A stretch of DNA of 64,000 bases from Durusdinium trenchii (Eukaryota; Sar; Dinophyceae; Suessiales; Symbiodiniaceae). The stretch covers positions 1,189,276 through 1,253,275 of the forward strand of contig CAXAMN010023361.1 in the NCBI GenBank assembly GCA_963970005.1. The letters run 5' to 3'. Below the pieces are notes generated by a model. It did no database searches and was not told where the DNA came from. It saw only the letters and a program-made list of their open reading frames with translations. A program made the position numbers and the translations under genes. Shown here piece after piece: positions 53,240 to 62,729 of the stretch. How positions within the stretch are numbered: the first letter of the stretch is position 1; each line of letters begins with the position of its first letter.

Positions 53240-53790
53240 CCTGCGCAACTTCAGCCGGGCATCCAATGATGAGCTGGGTCTGAGAGGTTTAACCTGCTCA
53301 TGGTGTCAACCTATGAGCGTGCTTTTTGAACGTGGCGCATCTCAGCTCAGCACACTCTGGAGGAGAAGTCTGGGGTAAGTGCCTGAACGGGTGCACTTCA
53401 GGCTGATTCAGGCTTCCAAATGTTCATGATACGCTGTGATACGCTGTGCCATGTTTGCATGATTTGACATGGCAATGCAGGAACTACCGGTTTCTCAGGG
53501 GGGACATGGTGTCGATGTGCAGCCAGGTGTCCCTGCAAAATGGACGGAGTTGGATCAATCCCCATTCGTTACAAACAGCAAAGCACAAGCGATATGGGGG
53601 CCAGAGATATGACGAAGATTGACCAACTGGAAGAAAAATCAATGGCCAAACACCTCATGCAACTCATACACCCGCAAATGCCTCTCTCTCTCTGTATATA
53701 TATATACACATGCATCAAATCCGAGATACCCAGTTATCAATGGGTGTGGCATGGCGCAGAAGAGCAAGCTCAAAGGACCATCCCCCAAGA
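53240..53790. other. Intergenic
   Basis: A plus ORF (53540-53989) crosses a (TA)n tract and is not convincing. Confidence 0.35.
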
Positions 53791-53809
53791 CCTGTTTCAC
53801 TTCAAGACC

Positions 53810-54021
53810 GCTGGATCAAAAACCAAAACGGACCAAAACGCCGCGTCACCCGCACAAAAAACATCCAACAAACGCACCTTCCATGCGGTCTGCCGCAGGA
53901 GGTCCCAGTGGGAGCCCAGGTCTGAACACGCGCAGGCCACAGGCCTCGCTTTATGGCACGAAACACGACACCAAAAGTGTCTGGCGTGAAACCGAGACGC
54001 GGACACCATGGGGCCTGGCAC
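53810..54021 (-). CDS. Possible exon
   Basis: The frame reads HWDLLRQTAWKVRLLDVFCA, then GDAAFWSVLVFDPAVLK to a stop. Hydrophobic second half. Family unknown. Confidence 0.35.
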
Positions 54022-54359
54022 GAGTGTTCATGAGGTATACAGTCGGTATGAGGATCACAGTTGGGAAAAAATATGTTGGATTATATATATATATATATTA
54101 ATATGCTACAGTGTGGTATAACACTGTAATTACAAATGGCTCCAGTTGGGAGAAGAGTCAGAATAATGGACGTGATATAGGTATATATCGGTGTAAAATG
54201 GTTCCATAATTCTCCCAACTGCTCCATGGTGAACATGGCAACACAAAAATGGCACAGCTACCGACGCAAGAGTTAGAACTGCTCTTCTCATCTTCAGCAG
54301 CCCATGCTTTGGGCAGTGCTGTCCTCGTCTCCTCAGTGAGATCTGCAGCTTCTCCTGTA

Positions 54360-55040
54360 CCCTCACCTTGGGCTGTCTCTTGAATTTCAGGTAGTATACG
54401 GCTACATCGTCTTTCTCGCCCGTGCGCTTGGCTTGTACCACCTTTTCCCGCTGCAGTGACCTGTATTTGGCGAAACGTGACCTGTTTGCTGGGCCTTCTC
54501 GGAGGTTTCTGTCCTCTCATTGGGCCGAGCAGCAACTGTATGAACTTTCAATGATTTTTCTGGGTGCCAGCCGCAACCGCAGCGCTGGCACTTGACATGG
54601 ACTTCGAAGCTTCGCGGCTTCCACCTCAGCCTTTCCAGCCATCTCCTTCGCCTTTCACTTGCGAGAAGGGAGATCAGACTCGTCTGATCTGGCAACTCCT
54701 TCTTTCTTCACCCCTTGCGACGAGACGCGCAACATCATCCATCACCTGATCCAAATTGGTGGCCACGCACAGAACACGCGACGTTTGAAGCTGCACCCTG
54801 TTCTTATTGATCTTATTGAGTTGGGACAAGCGAAGAAGGGGCCGCAAATGCTTGAGCCATCTCTGTCGGACGCTGTCTCTACCTACCTCTCTGCATCTCT
54901 CTGCCAATCTGTCTCTCTCGCAAGATTGCCCCCCCCAACCCCAGCTCCAGGCCTTCCACTGTTCCGAGCGAATAGCCATGAAGTGGGATGTCATGAGAGG
55001 AGATGGAACGGAGATCGGCCATGGGATTTTTGTGGACTCA
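54360..55040 (-). CDS. Multi-exon gene segment, basic helical protein
   Basis: Three segments read well: ERDRLAERCREVGRDSVRQR with NKNRVQLQTSRVLCVATNLD and QVMDDVARLVA (~55040-54735); RRRWLERLRWKPRSFEVHVK with CQRCGCGWHPEKSLK (~54660-54545); and SRFAKYRSLQREKVVQAKRT with GEKDDVAVYYLKFKRQPK before GTGAGG (~54485-54372). The middle part has C-x2-C-x-C. CGCAAG occurs at both edges of the first intron. Boundaries are approximate. Family not recognised. Confidence 0.5.
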
Positions 55041-55044
55041 CTGA

Positions 55045-55610
55045 GAGTGGATGGGTCCCACCTCAACAAGGGAGCTTTCCTGGAAGATATTGATGTCCTA
55101 TATACTGAGAAAAAAATCTGGCTGACGAGACAAATGTCCTGCGTTTCCTCCTGCAAAATCTGAGCAAACCACCTGCATTACGGAACCAACCTTTTGGGGA
55201 AACTGACGAGAAGCTGGACCAATAGGAGAACCCCTGCCAGTATAGGGCACATATTGCCACCTGTTACCACTGTGGCCGTCCAAATCTTACCACCATACCT
55301 GTTCAGCATATCTTCGGCCTATTGGCGGGTTCTTCGCTATACAAGTCCATTCTTCTCATGCTGGCATGCACTCTTTTTGCGGAGTGAGAAGCTTGACAGC
55401 TTCGGTCTACCCATTTTGAGCTAGCAGCTGCATCATGTTTAACATGCGCAAAGGTGACGGCCGGCATCACAGTGTCTGGTGCTTTGTCTCCTTGTCAAAC
55501 TACTGTGCATCACTTTGTGCATTTCCACGCTGGCGACGGTGCGATCGGCACAAAGCACCGATGGCACATCGGCGAGCAAACTGGTGGCCACTACCAGTTA
55601 ACCCCTCATT
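55045..55610. other. Weak ORFs
   Basis: Minus frames at 55063-55283 and plus at 55435-55675 lack clear support. Confidence 0.35.
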
Positions 55611-55611
55611 T

Positions 55612-55680
55612 AATAGCTTCCTGTTACTATAGTAGTAAGAATGCTCCTAGTAGTACGGCCAGCCCCTTCTCGTAGCGTCC
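55612..55680. repeat. ACTAG dispersed repeat, copy
   Basis: CTTCCTGTTACTATAGTAGTAAG..CTCCTAGTAGTACGG; the adjoining TCGTAGCGTCCGACCGCTCC matches the 37.3 kb copy in inverse. Confidence 0.75.
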
Positions 55681-55860
55681 GACCGCTCCGTACACTGCGC
55701 CTTCCCAAAGGTGAAAGGTCGATGCAAAAGGAGATGCGGTTGGCTGGAACCTGCGCATCGGCCCAGCGGCGCTGGAGGCGTTTCGGTCGGCTGAGGGCGA
55801 AAACGCGAAGAAGACCAGGCCTTCAGGACTCGCAGTCCTCAATCGACCGAGTGACCAATT
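55640..55860 (-). CDS. Exon continuing into the ACTAG repeat
   Basis: The frame reads TASPEGLVFFAFSPSADRNA, then FHLWEGAVYGAVGRYEKGLA and ends LLGAFLLL-stop inside the ACTAG repeat. The repeat may supply the stop codon. Confidence 0.4.
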
Positions 55861-56023
55861 GGTGGTGCAAGCAAAACGCACACACACACACACCAAAAAT
55901 GGATTGTTTTTACTTACTTGATCTTACTTGCTCAAACTCTTGCCCGTAAGGAAGTTCAACTTTTGAATCTGTGCCATGTGCATGCGCAGTGCTCTGCCGA
56001 GCGGCCTTAAGTTTCAATTGGGA

Positions 56024-56216
56024 AGAAGAGACTGGCAAGAAGAGATTGCGAACAAGAGACTGGGAAGAAGAGACTGGGAAGAAGAGAATAGGAAGAGGAG
56101 AATCGGAAGAAGAGAATGGAAAAAAGAGAGTGGGAAGAAGAGAATGGGAGGACGAGAAAGGGAAGAGGAGAATGGGAAGAAAAGAATTGGAAGAAGAGCA
56201 GCTTGAGAAAACAAGC
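56024..56216. repeat. 190-bp polypurine GAAGA tract
   Basis: Imperfect units of (T)GGGAAGAAGAGA on the plus strand with almost no pyrimidines except T. It can form triplex DNA. The Glu/Lys-rich plus ORF across it is an artefact. Confidence 0.95.
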
Positions 56217-56244
56217 AACTGCAAAAAAAACAAAAAACTTTGAA

Positions 56245-56275
56245 AAACACATATATATATATATATATATATTTG
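56245..56275. repeat. (TA)n microsatellite
   Basis: Pure TA run. Confidence 0.95.
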
Positions 56276-56279
56276 GAGA

Positions 56280-56645
56280 AAATCTGGTCAGAAGGTGGCA
56301 TGACAGGAAGATTTGCTGCATATGTTATTTGTGTGTTGTTGTTTTTGGTTTTCAGAATGCAAATGCAAATGGTCCATGTTTCGTGAAGGCAACAAAAAGT
56401 ATGGTTTGCCTAAGTAGTCGCCAGCGCCTTTGCAAGCACAAAACCATGCTATTGGCTGTGTTTTGTACAAGTAGGGTGGGGAAAGTGAAATTCACTCCCC
56501 CCACGGCATCCCTTCTGTTCTTTTTCAGCAAGGAAGATTACTTACGGCCCTTCCTGAGGGTGAACAGGTCTTCCTCGCACCGTGTTTCCCTCGCAGTCTT
56601 AAGAGCACCCAAACAAAAAATGTGAACAAAGGCGTGCGTCACCAG
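56280..56645. other. Intergenic, nothing recognised
   Basis: No convincing frame. Confidence 0.4.
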
Positions 56646-56651
56646 GATTTT

Positions 56652-56860
56652 TTACCGTTCCTGAACCAAAAGGGGTTGCTCCCTGGTTTTGAGGCCACGG
56701 CCCAGCTTGCTGGACACGGTGCCCAAGCGTTCCTCAAACCACTTGGCGTTCTCCTTTCGCTCTTGTAGGAGCCCCGTCCACCCTGGAGCGCCCAAGGACC
56801 TAAGCACGAGTTTCATCGAGTGGGCCACGTCAGAAAGGGCACCAAAGCACGAAGAAAGCG
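56652..56860 (-). CDS. Exon, helical protein
   Basis: The frame reads ALSDVAHSMKLVLRSLGAPG, then WTGLLQERKENAKWFEERLG and TVSSKLGRGLKTREQPLLVQ before a GTAAAA donor at the 3' edge. Clearly coding; no family recognised. Confidence 0.55.
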
Positions 56861-56929
56861 ATAGATGATATAGGCTATGGCCTACCCAAAAATAGAGGCC
56901 ATCTACGGCCACCGGAAAAATGGAATTAG

Positions 56930-57430
56930 ATTTTTCTGATCATATAATCTGTATATGATGATTATATGATTGTAAATCATTATATTTCATTATTTATGCT
57001 CAAACCATCTGGGCCACATTGGCTGATGGCCATGCTCAAATTGTGTCGAAAGCTTCAGTCTCCAACAGCAAGGTGATGAACAGGTCCAACCTCAGTCAGA
57101 GGTCACTTCAACGTGCTGGCGGCGTTTTCATGCCGTATCGCCTTCCTCTCTTCTGAAAGCAAACTGAGCCTTGGGACACAGGACTCATCGATGCCCTGCC
57201 CGGATAAAGCCCAGAGACCTCACCGAGCAACAGCGAGCGTGTGCCGAACACGGCGTCGAAACCGGGCGTCGTCTGACCCGCGCCTTGTCCACCAGGGCTG
57301 CAGAAGGAGCTGCCACAATGGCACCACCCACGGGGACCATGAAATTCTTGTCCGTGCTCTGCACCTAAACGTCCACGGGCGCGTGGAATGGCCCGGTGAC
57401 CGGCGGGGATGCGACCCCCACCAATTGGGC
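56930..57430. other. AT-rich segment, then GC-rich overlapping ORFs
   Basis: AT-rich 56930-57000. From 57110 several frames are open on both strands and no choice could be made. Confidence 0.3.
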
Positions 57431-57439
57431 TTCCCCGCA

Positions 57440-57575
57440 AAGGCGTCGACGCGACCACGGCGGCAGCCAGTCTGTCCACAGTAGCCACTCTGAGATCTCT
57501 GTCAATCGACCTGTCGCTACTCTTCGATGCTGCCTCAACCAAATGGGCGCACTTGGAACACTGCAGGCCATACCT
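57440..57575 (-). CDS. Exon, helical
   Basis: The frame reads YGLQCSKCAHLVEAASKSSD, then RSIDRDLRVATVDRLAAAVV. C-x2-C and a long amphipathic helix. The frame continues into GC-rich sequence where it is less sure. Confidence 0.4.
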
Positions 57576-57841
57576 CGAGATCAGCCCAATGAGATCCAAT
57601 GAGCTAAAAAAACGAGGAGATAAGAAAACAAGAACCCCGCGAGTTTGGTGTTTTTTTCCTTCGGGATGCTGCCTTTCATTCTCTATCTTTGATGGCAACT
57701 CACTTGATCAGATCTGTCATGCGTGATGTCTTGGGGCCCCCTGACGCATTGTTGATCACATGCGGCCTCGCTCAAGGCTCGACTCGCGACTTCAGTCAGT
57801 GGGGGCGGACGCTCCGGTGAACTGAGGACATCACACCTGCA

Positions 57842-57890
57842 ATTCCTGTGCCATCACTGCGACCTCATCGATGAAATCTGGCACCCTCGG
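57842..57890 (-). CDS. Short exon, end of a gene segment
   Basis: The frame reads RVPDFIDEVAVMAQELQ before a GTGTGA donor. Very short, but acidic/helical and well bounded; an AGG acceptor is likely. Confidence 0.35.
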
Positions 57891-58119
57891 CCTTGGAATA
57901 CAACGCCGGAGACCTCCGGACACGGACGTCGATCTGGCACCATGTCGACAAGCGCAGGCACGCGAAGGTGGAGGTGGTGGTGCAGATGCAAAGGACCTCC
58001 GGCCAACGACATCCCCAGCCCCAGCTGTGGGGCATTGTGAAAGTGTTGCCTATTTTTGGGGGTGGCTCCCACTTTCAATGAATAATGAAAAGAACTCAAA
58101 CCAAAAATCAGCAAGCCCA

Positions 58120-58180
58120 AAAGAGACTCTATATATATATATATACATATGTGTATCCATATATATATATATATCCTGAG
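58120..58180. repeat. (TA)n tracts
   Basis: Two TA runs around ACATATGTGTATCC. Confidence 0.9.
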
Positions 58181-58363
58181 GGTTCCCAAGCAAATTCTCA
58201 ACGCAAAATCAATGCTGTGACATGCAACTGGGGAGCTTCTTGACACTACAAGGGCAGCAAGCGAACCCCCAAAAAAGTACAGTGTACGTGCAAGAAAGGA
58301 AAACAATGGAAAACATGAATTAAGACAAAAAGAAAAATGACGTTTTCGACACCAACTGTACCT

Positions 58364-58508
58364 TTGTCCAGTCAGTACGCCACTCCGGTACCGCCTCATC
58401 AGCTCCAACCTGTTCAATGGCACTGCGCATGCCTTCGAGGTCGGTCCCCAAAGCATCAGTGCCTGGAGTGCCGCTTGGCACACGGATGGGACTTCGATTC
58501 GACCGCAT
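58364..58508 (-). CDS. Exon, unknown protein
   Basis: The frame reads GTDALGTDLEGMRSAIEQVG, then ADEAVPEWRTDWTK before a GTACAG donor. Acidic helical composition and a good donor. Probably upstream of the exon at 57842-57890. Confidence 0.5.
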
Positions 58509-58674
58509 GGATCGGCAAACGTTCTAACATTTTAAGAGGGAGAGAAGAAAGAGAGAGAGAGAGAGAGATACACATGGTACCCCCACCCCCCGTGCCTACC
58601 TATGCTTTCATAGTACAGTGTTTTTGTGCTGCTTTTGTATTTGCAGGCCATTGTTGTGTTTTGTGATTGTTTGA

Positions 58675-58846
58675 CTGGAACCAAGAACCAAGATTGCACA
58701 GAAAGTCTTGGGGAAATTTTGGTTCTTGGTTCCAGGAAGGTCTTAAGTGTTTTAAGTGTATAAAAAACCTTAGGGATTGTTCTCATCAGAACCAAGATGT
58801 TCTCCAAGACTTTCTGTGCAATCTTCAATCTTAGTTATTGGTTCCA
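58675..58846. repeat. Large foldback (nested inverted repeats)
   Basis: A perfect 17-bp inverted repeat (CTGGAACCAAGAACCAA at 58675; its complement at 58719-58735) has a 27-nt loop. The whole left arm (58676-58727) is also inverted again at 58788-58846 (AAGACTTTCTGTGCAATCTT pairs with its complement at 58690-58709). No coding function seen. Confidence 0.8.
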
Positions 58847-58849
58847 TGT

Positions 58850-59025
58850 ACTTCCTGATTTCCCAATACTACTTCACTCACCTCCCATCGTCTCTACAGA
58901 GGTCGGCAAGAGAAGGCGGTGAGGAGGCATTGTAGAGGCTAAGGGGGCTAGTGAACACAGAAGGTTTAGGGGGTATGGTATCAAGCGAAAACATTTACTG
59001 TAACAATACGGTACAGCTGGTGCAT
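58850..59025. other. Left boundary of the AT-rich island
   Basis: No gene. Composition starts to change near 58970. Confidence 0.4.
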
Positions 59026-59027
59026 CA

Positions 59028-59537
59028 ATGGATTTGAAAGAGTTTGGCAAGCGAGCACTACAAACAGCATAGAACACGTTATGCTGAAGAAAGGAATGTT
59101 GCAAACAAGGGAAAGGTAGAAGAACGATTGGGATTGAGAAATGCCTATTGGAGCCGTTCAGGATTACACAAGACAGGTCAGACGCGTTTTATGTCAGGCA
59201 AGATAAATGTTTGGAAAGAGATGTATATTTGATGACTTACTTGTGTAATATACCAGATTGGTGTATCATTCAATATCATTCATTGGGGTCAGCAGCTGTC
59301 AACAAAATCAATGATGAACATTCTAACGCAGTGGAAGGGAAGGGGCAAACAAGACCCAAGAAGGTTAGATTTCAGAAACAAAATGATATTGTTTCTGCAT
59401 TGGGTGGCCACGCTGAAACTCAAGATGTTAATGAATGGAACCTAGTCGTTGCACACACATATAAATTATTTGAGGGTCAGGGATTGTATAATATAAACCC
59501 TGACTCCGGCACCAATATCTCACAAGGCATTTTATAG
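59028..59537 (+). CDS. AT-rich island ORFs 1-2, unknown, possibly viral/mobile
   Basis: An ATG at 59028 opens a short frame. Overlapping plus frames then read YAEERNVANKGKVEERLGLR (to 59232) and, in another frame, YLMTYLCNIPDWCIIQYHSL with NDIVSALGGHAETQDVNEWN to a stop at 59535-59537. Composition (Asn, Lys, Ile, Thr, Glu-rich) and ~38-45% GC by eye differ from the rest. The frame change suggests a frameshifted or decaying gene, or overlapping genes as in compact viral genomes. No family recognised. Confidence 0.4.
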
Positions 59538-59539
59538 CC

Positions 59540-59780
59540 CTAATCAAGAGAATCTACAGAGAAGTAATACTGTTTTACGAAGTTGTTTACAATAAACCAT
59601 CATAAATTTCACTAATCAAATAAAAGGTGGTCATGACAAGGTAGAAAAAAAAATGAATAAGTCACCAAGTGATTATGATGGGATAAAGGAACTATAGAAC
59701 AACAACTTCCCAATAACATAGTCATATAAGACATAGTCATAATAAGCGTAATATAATATATATATACGTCTAAAATGAAT
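59540..59780. other. Very AT-rich spacer within the island
   Basis: Roughly 30% GC by eye, with (TA)n at 59755-59766. No ORF. Confidence 0.7.
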
Positions 59781-59785
59781 GTTCA

Positions 59786-60243
59786 TTGGAGTTCACATTC
59801 AAAAGAATAATAGAAACAGAAGTGGGCAATTTAGTAGCCGAAGCAAAACACACAACGGTAAACACTTTAAACGTTCGATTACCTGAAGCGGTTTGCGAAT
59901 TGTGTACAATCCAAATGCGGGAAACAATAACATCAGATTTTACATTTATAGGTGAAGACAACACAGGTTTAGATTTAAACACTGCAAATACTGACACAAA
60001 TGGAGACATAACACATTTTGGATGCATGTGTGGGGGCCGTAACAACCACAAGTGATAGGAATGATGGGGCAAAGTAGACAAGAGGTACGCAAAACACACA
60101 TTAACTTGTCTGCTGGTGAAGCTTATGCCTTAACATTTGCCATGAGAGGTAGGTACTGTGGCGGGGGTAGCATATATGTTTCTATTGTTTTCGGATGCTT
60201 TTGTCTGACTGATGTTCTTTCGGTCCCAAAGGTCATCAACTGA
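59786..60243 (+). CDS. AT-rich island ORFs 3-4, unknown
   Basis: ORF 3 (59786-60055) reads VGNLVAEAKHTTVNTLNVRL, then CTIQMRETITSDFTFIGEDN and ends CMCGGRNNHK. ORF 4 (60052-60243) overlaps its end by 4 nt (ATGA-type) and reads VRKTHINLSAGEAYALTFAM. The 4-nt overlap and intron-free packing are unlike the minus-strand genes. Origin unknown. Confidence 0.4.
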
Positions 60244-60299
60244 ATGTTCTACATTCTACATAGTTTCTCTTGCACACTTGGAGTGCGAGCATGTTCTGT

Positions 60300-60425
60300 G
60301 GCATGCGAGGCTAGTAACAAGAAGCTACTAGGGGCTCTTGGCATCGCTACTAGGAACAAGGACGCTACTAGGGGCTCCTGGCCTTACTACAGTAACAAGA
60401 AGCTACTAGTAGCTAGAAGCTTTCA
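60300..60425. repeat. ACTAG dispersed repeat, best-preserved copy
   Basis: AGTAACAAGAAGCTACTAGG, CGCTACTAGGAACAAGGACG, CTACTAGGGGCTCCTGGCC and AGTAACAAGAAGCTACTAG follow in tandem. Confidence 0.9.
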
Positions 60426-60437
60426 CAGCTTCTTTCA

Positions 60438-60614
60438 GGTATTTCTTAATAACTCTTTCCCTCGATGCGATGGACCAACTCCATCCACGCGGTCTCCGCC
60501 TTCGATAGGCTTCAGCTCAACGACAATGGGCTTTAGACCAGCTGCTCCAATCGCCTGACCATAGGCAGCTGCTGCCGACAACAAGGCAATGAAGTCGACA
60601 ATAGGATCACTCAT
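60438..60614 (-). CDS. Small gene or first exon, unknown
   Basis: ATG at 60614 opens MSDPIVDFIALLSAAAAYGQ, then AIGAAGLKPIVVELKPIEGG and a basic end before TGA. An Ala-rich helix then alternating strands; very clean coding composition. The ACTAG repeat follows 13 bp downstream. No family recognised. Confidence 0.55.
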
Positions 60615-60904
60615 TATGTTTTTGGCGCTCCCGGGCAGCTTATGGTCATAGACTGCCGTATGTGTAGCATATGTAGAAATACAAAGATACATTTATGAAG
60701 GTTTATTTACATGTGTGCGATATGTATTGCAAGTTGCAGCCGCTCATTTACATAACATGATACAGTATGATGCAGTATGTTTAATTTGTTCATGTCAACA
60801 TCCAGGAGCGGAAAAATAATCCGCCGACCCCTGCTTAGCCCTTGCCTAAGCGGGGCGGCGCCAGGGACACCGGAGGGTGGAACGGGTGGCCAGTGCAAAC
60901 GCAA

Positions 60905-61313
60905 GCCCCAGCATGCCACGTTAAGCAGCCACCCCCGCCTTCAAAGCCCTACTGCGTCGGCATCACTCCTGCACTGGCCAAACAAAGGCCGCAGCTTGGC
61001 TCAGAAAGCTTTTTCTATGCCGCAGCTTGGCCCAGAAAGCTTTTTCTTGGGCTTCCGAAGGCAACGTTAGAGACCCACGGGCCCCGCCCCCAAACCCCTC
61101 TCGGCAGCTGGCAGGCCTGCCTCCGTTCCTGCAGGCCGCAGCTTGGCTCAGAAAGCTTTTTCTATGGGCTTCCGAAGGCAACGTTAGAGACCCACGGGCC
61201 CCGCCCCCAGACCCCTCTCGGCAGCTGGCAGGCGTGCCTCTTCTCTTGGCCTGTCCCAGGCAACGAAAGCCCCAGCATGCCACGTTAAGCAGCCACCCCC
61301 GCCTTCAAAGCCC
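60905..61313. repeat. Tandem repeat (~117-bp unit) next to an assembly gap
   Basis: CCGCAGCTTGGC(T/C)CAGAAAGC recurs at ~60990, 61020 and 61136, followed twice by GGCTTCCGAAGGCAACGTTA and downstream sequence. A separate 44-bp block (GCCCCAGCATGCCACGTTAA..) is duplicated at 60905 and 61269. The plus ORF across it is a by-product. Confidence 0.9.
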
Positions 61314-61323
61314 NNNNNNNNNN
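61314..61323. other. Assembly gap (10 N)
   Basis: Ten N at the edge of the tandem repeat; the true length is unknown. Confidence 1.
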
Positions 61324-61650
61324 CGGCCTCTCTGTGGCCTGTCCGAAGCCTGCCCCTTCTCTTCGCCCACGGGCCCCGCCCGCAAACGTTCCTGAGCGTG
61401 ATGATGTGTTGGTGGATGCGCTAGAACACGCTCTGATGTGGAAAAAAGGTCCTTGTGATGGTGCACCTAGCCCCCTTGTAACGAAAGACCATCCTGAGAA
61501 TGGTCTTGGAACTTTCCTTTGGGTCAGTATGGTCCTGAAATGAGAGTTCATGCTGAGAATGGTTTCGGGAGGACTTGGGATAGCAAATCTGGGGGGTCGA
61601 TTTACCCCCCGCTTATCTATGCCTTCAGCCGGAACGAGGGGTAAGCATCA

Positions 61651-61756
61651 CAAGGACTGTGCATACACTAGGGCGTCCGTTGTGTAGGATAAGCACTGGT
61701 AAAAGGTGTCAAGAATAGAGTGTCTTGAGGAAATAGCCGGTGTATGGTTATAGCAG
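61651..61756. ncRNA. ~106-nt structured element, copy 1
   Basis: Aligns without gaps to 61830-61935 with about 15 differences in 106. CATACAC near the 5' end pairs with GTGTATG near the 3' end; TCAAGA pairs with TCTTGA in the middle. It could be a structured RNA or a short repeat element. Strand unknown. Confidence 0.4.
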
Positions 61757-61829
61757 CGCCGCCGGCAGCAAGCACCACCAGTGTGATATGTCAAGGTTTC
61801 AGGCACACAGCTCATCTCAGCTTTCCTGA

Positions 61830-61935
61830 CAAGGACTGTGCATACACTGGCGCGTCCGTAGTGTAGCCTAAGCCCGGGTAAAAGGAATCAAGAATACAGA
61901 GTCTTGAGCACATAGCCGGTGTATGCTTATAGCAA
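61830..61935. ncRNA. ~106-nt structured element, copy 2
   Basis: Same terminal (GCATACAC/GTGTATGC) and internal (TCAAGA/TCTTGA) stems as copy 1, with the loop changed from ATAGAGTG to ATACAGAG. Spaced 179 bp from copy 1 in the same orientation. Confidence 0.4.
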
Positions 61936-61939
61936 TCCC

Positions 61940-62520
61940 TGTCCGGCTTCTGGTCTTCCAGCTCCTCCCCCAAGAAAAGGGGTCGGCGGCACCAGGGCGG
62001 AGCCCTTACTATTGAAAACGATTGAAAATGATTGAAAATGTCTGTGGCAGAAACCCCATTTGCCTTGAAGCAGGATTTCTGATCTATCCTGGCAGAAGGA
62101 TGTCAGTGAGAGGGGCCAACCGTGTCTCTTTTTCAAACTGAGCCTGGACCAGACCACATACTTCCCTTCTGGCCTGTGGCTACACGACGTGGCAAAGGCC
62201 GACTTTAAGACTTTAAGAGCCGATGTGATTCGACTGGCCTCATCTGCCGCAAGGCCAGAAATACCAGCGTCATGGTGAGTCCTCCGGAGAATGTTTGAGA
62301 ATCATCGTACAGTAACTCTGGCAGGCAAAAATCTTCTAGGAAAGGTTTCATATGATTGACCCTTTAGTGGCGGACGAGGTGGATGCACTGGGATGTGTCC
62401 ACTTGCAGATCTTCAGGCACCTGGAGATCTTCTCCTACCGGCGCCCGAGGTGTCCTGTCGCAGCAGGCAAGACCGCGCAAGCTTTGGCAGCCTTGATCCT
62501 GAGCAGACCACCAACGCAAT
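61940..62520. other. Weak ORFs only
   Basis: A minus frame at 61927-62157 has no domain. GATTGAAAAT is tandemly repeated at 62019-62039. Confidence 0.35.
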
Positions 62521-62523
62521 GAC

Positions 62524-62700
62524 TTACAAATCTTCCTCCAGACTTCTCTGGACTCTAGACTGACTGAGTTCAGCAGTCTCAAAAAGAACGTGACAAATTG
62601 AATGTGTGCTGGTGTGTGAATCCGAAGGTTGCAAAGACTTTGCAGCAAAGGCTGTAGCCCAGCTAATCGAATCGCATCCAGCGCTAAGTATCTTGTCAGC
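62524..62700 (-). CDS. C-terminal exon, unknown
   Basis: The acceptor CATCCTAG is followed, in phase 0, by ADKILSAGCDSISWATAFAA, then KSLQPSDSHT and ETAELSQSRVQRSLEEDL-TAA. 59 codons. A longer overlapping minus frame (62364-62720) is judged its shadow. Confidence 0.45.
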   Translation of the reverse strand, partial: ADKILSAGCDSISWATAFAAKSLQPSDSHTSTHSICHVLFETAELSQSRVQRSLEEDL

Positions 62701-62729
62701 CTAGGATGGCATGCAGTCACTTACTACAC

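Noticed and set aside
55971-56243. Glu/Lys/Arg-rich plus ORFs
   Set aside because: Direct readout of the polypurine tract in several frames.
60842-61395. Plus and minus ORFs across the tandem repeat and N gap
   Set aside because: They repeat with the DNA unit and run through the gap.
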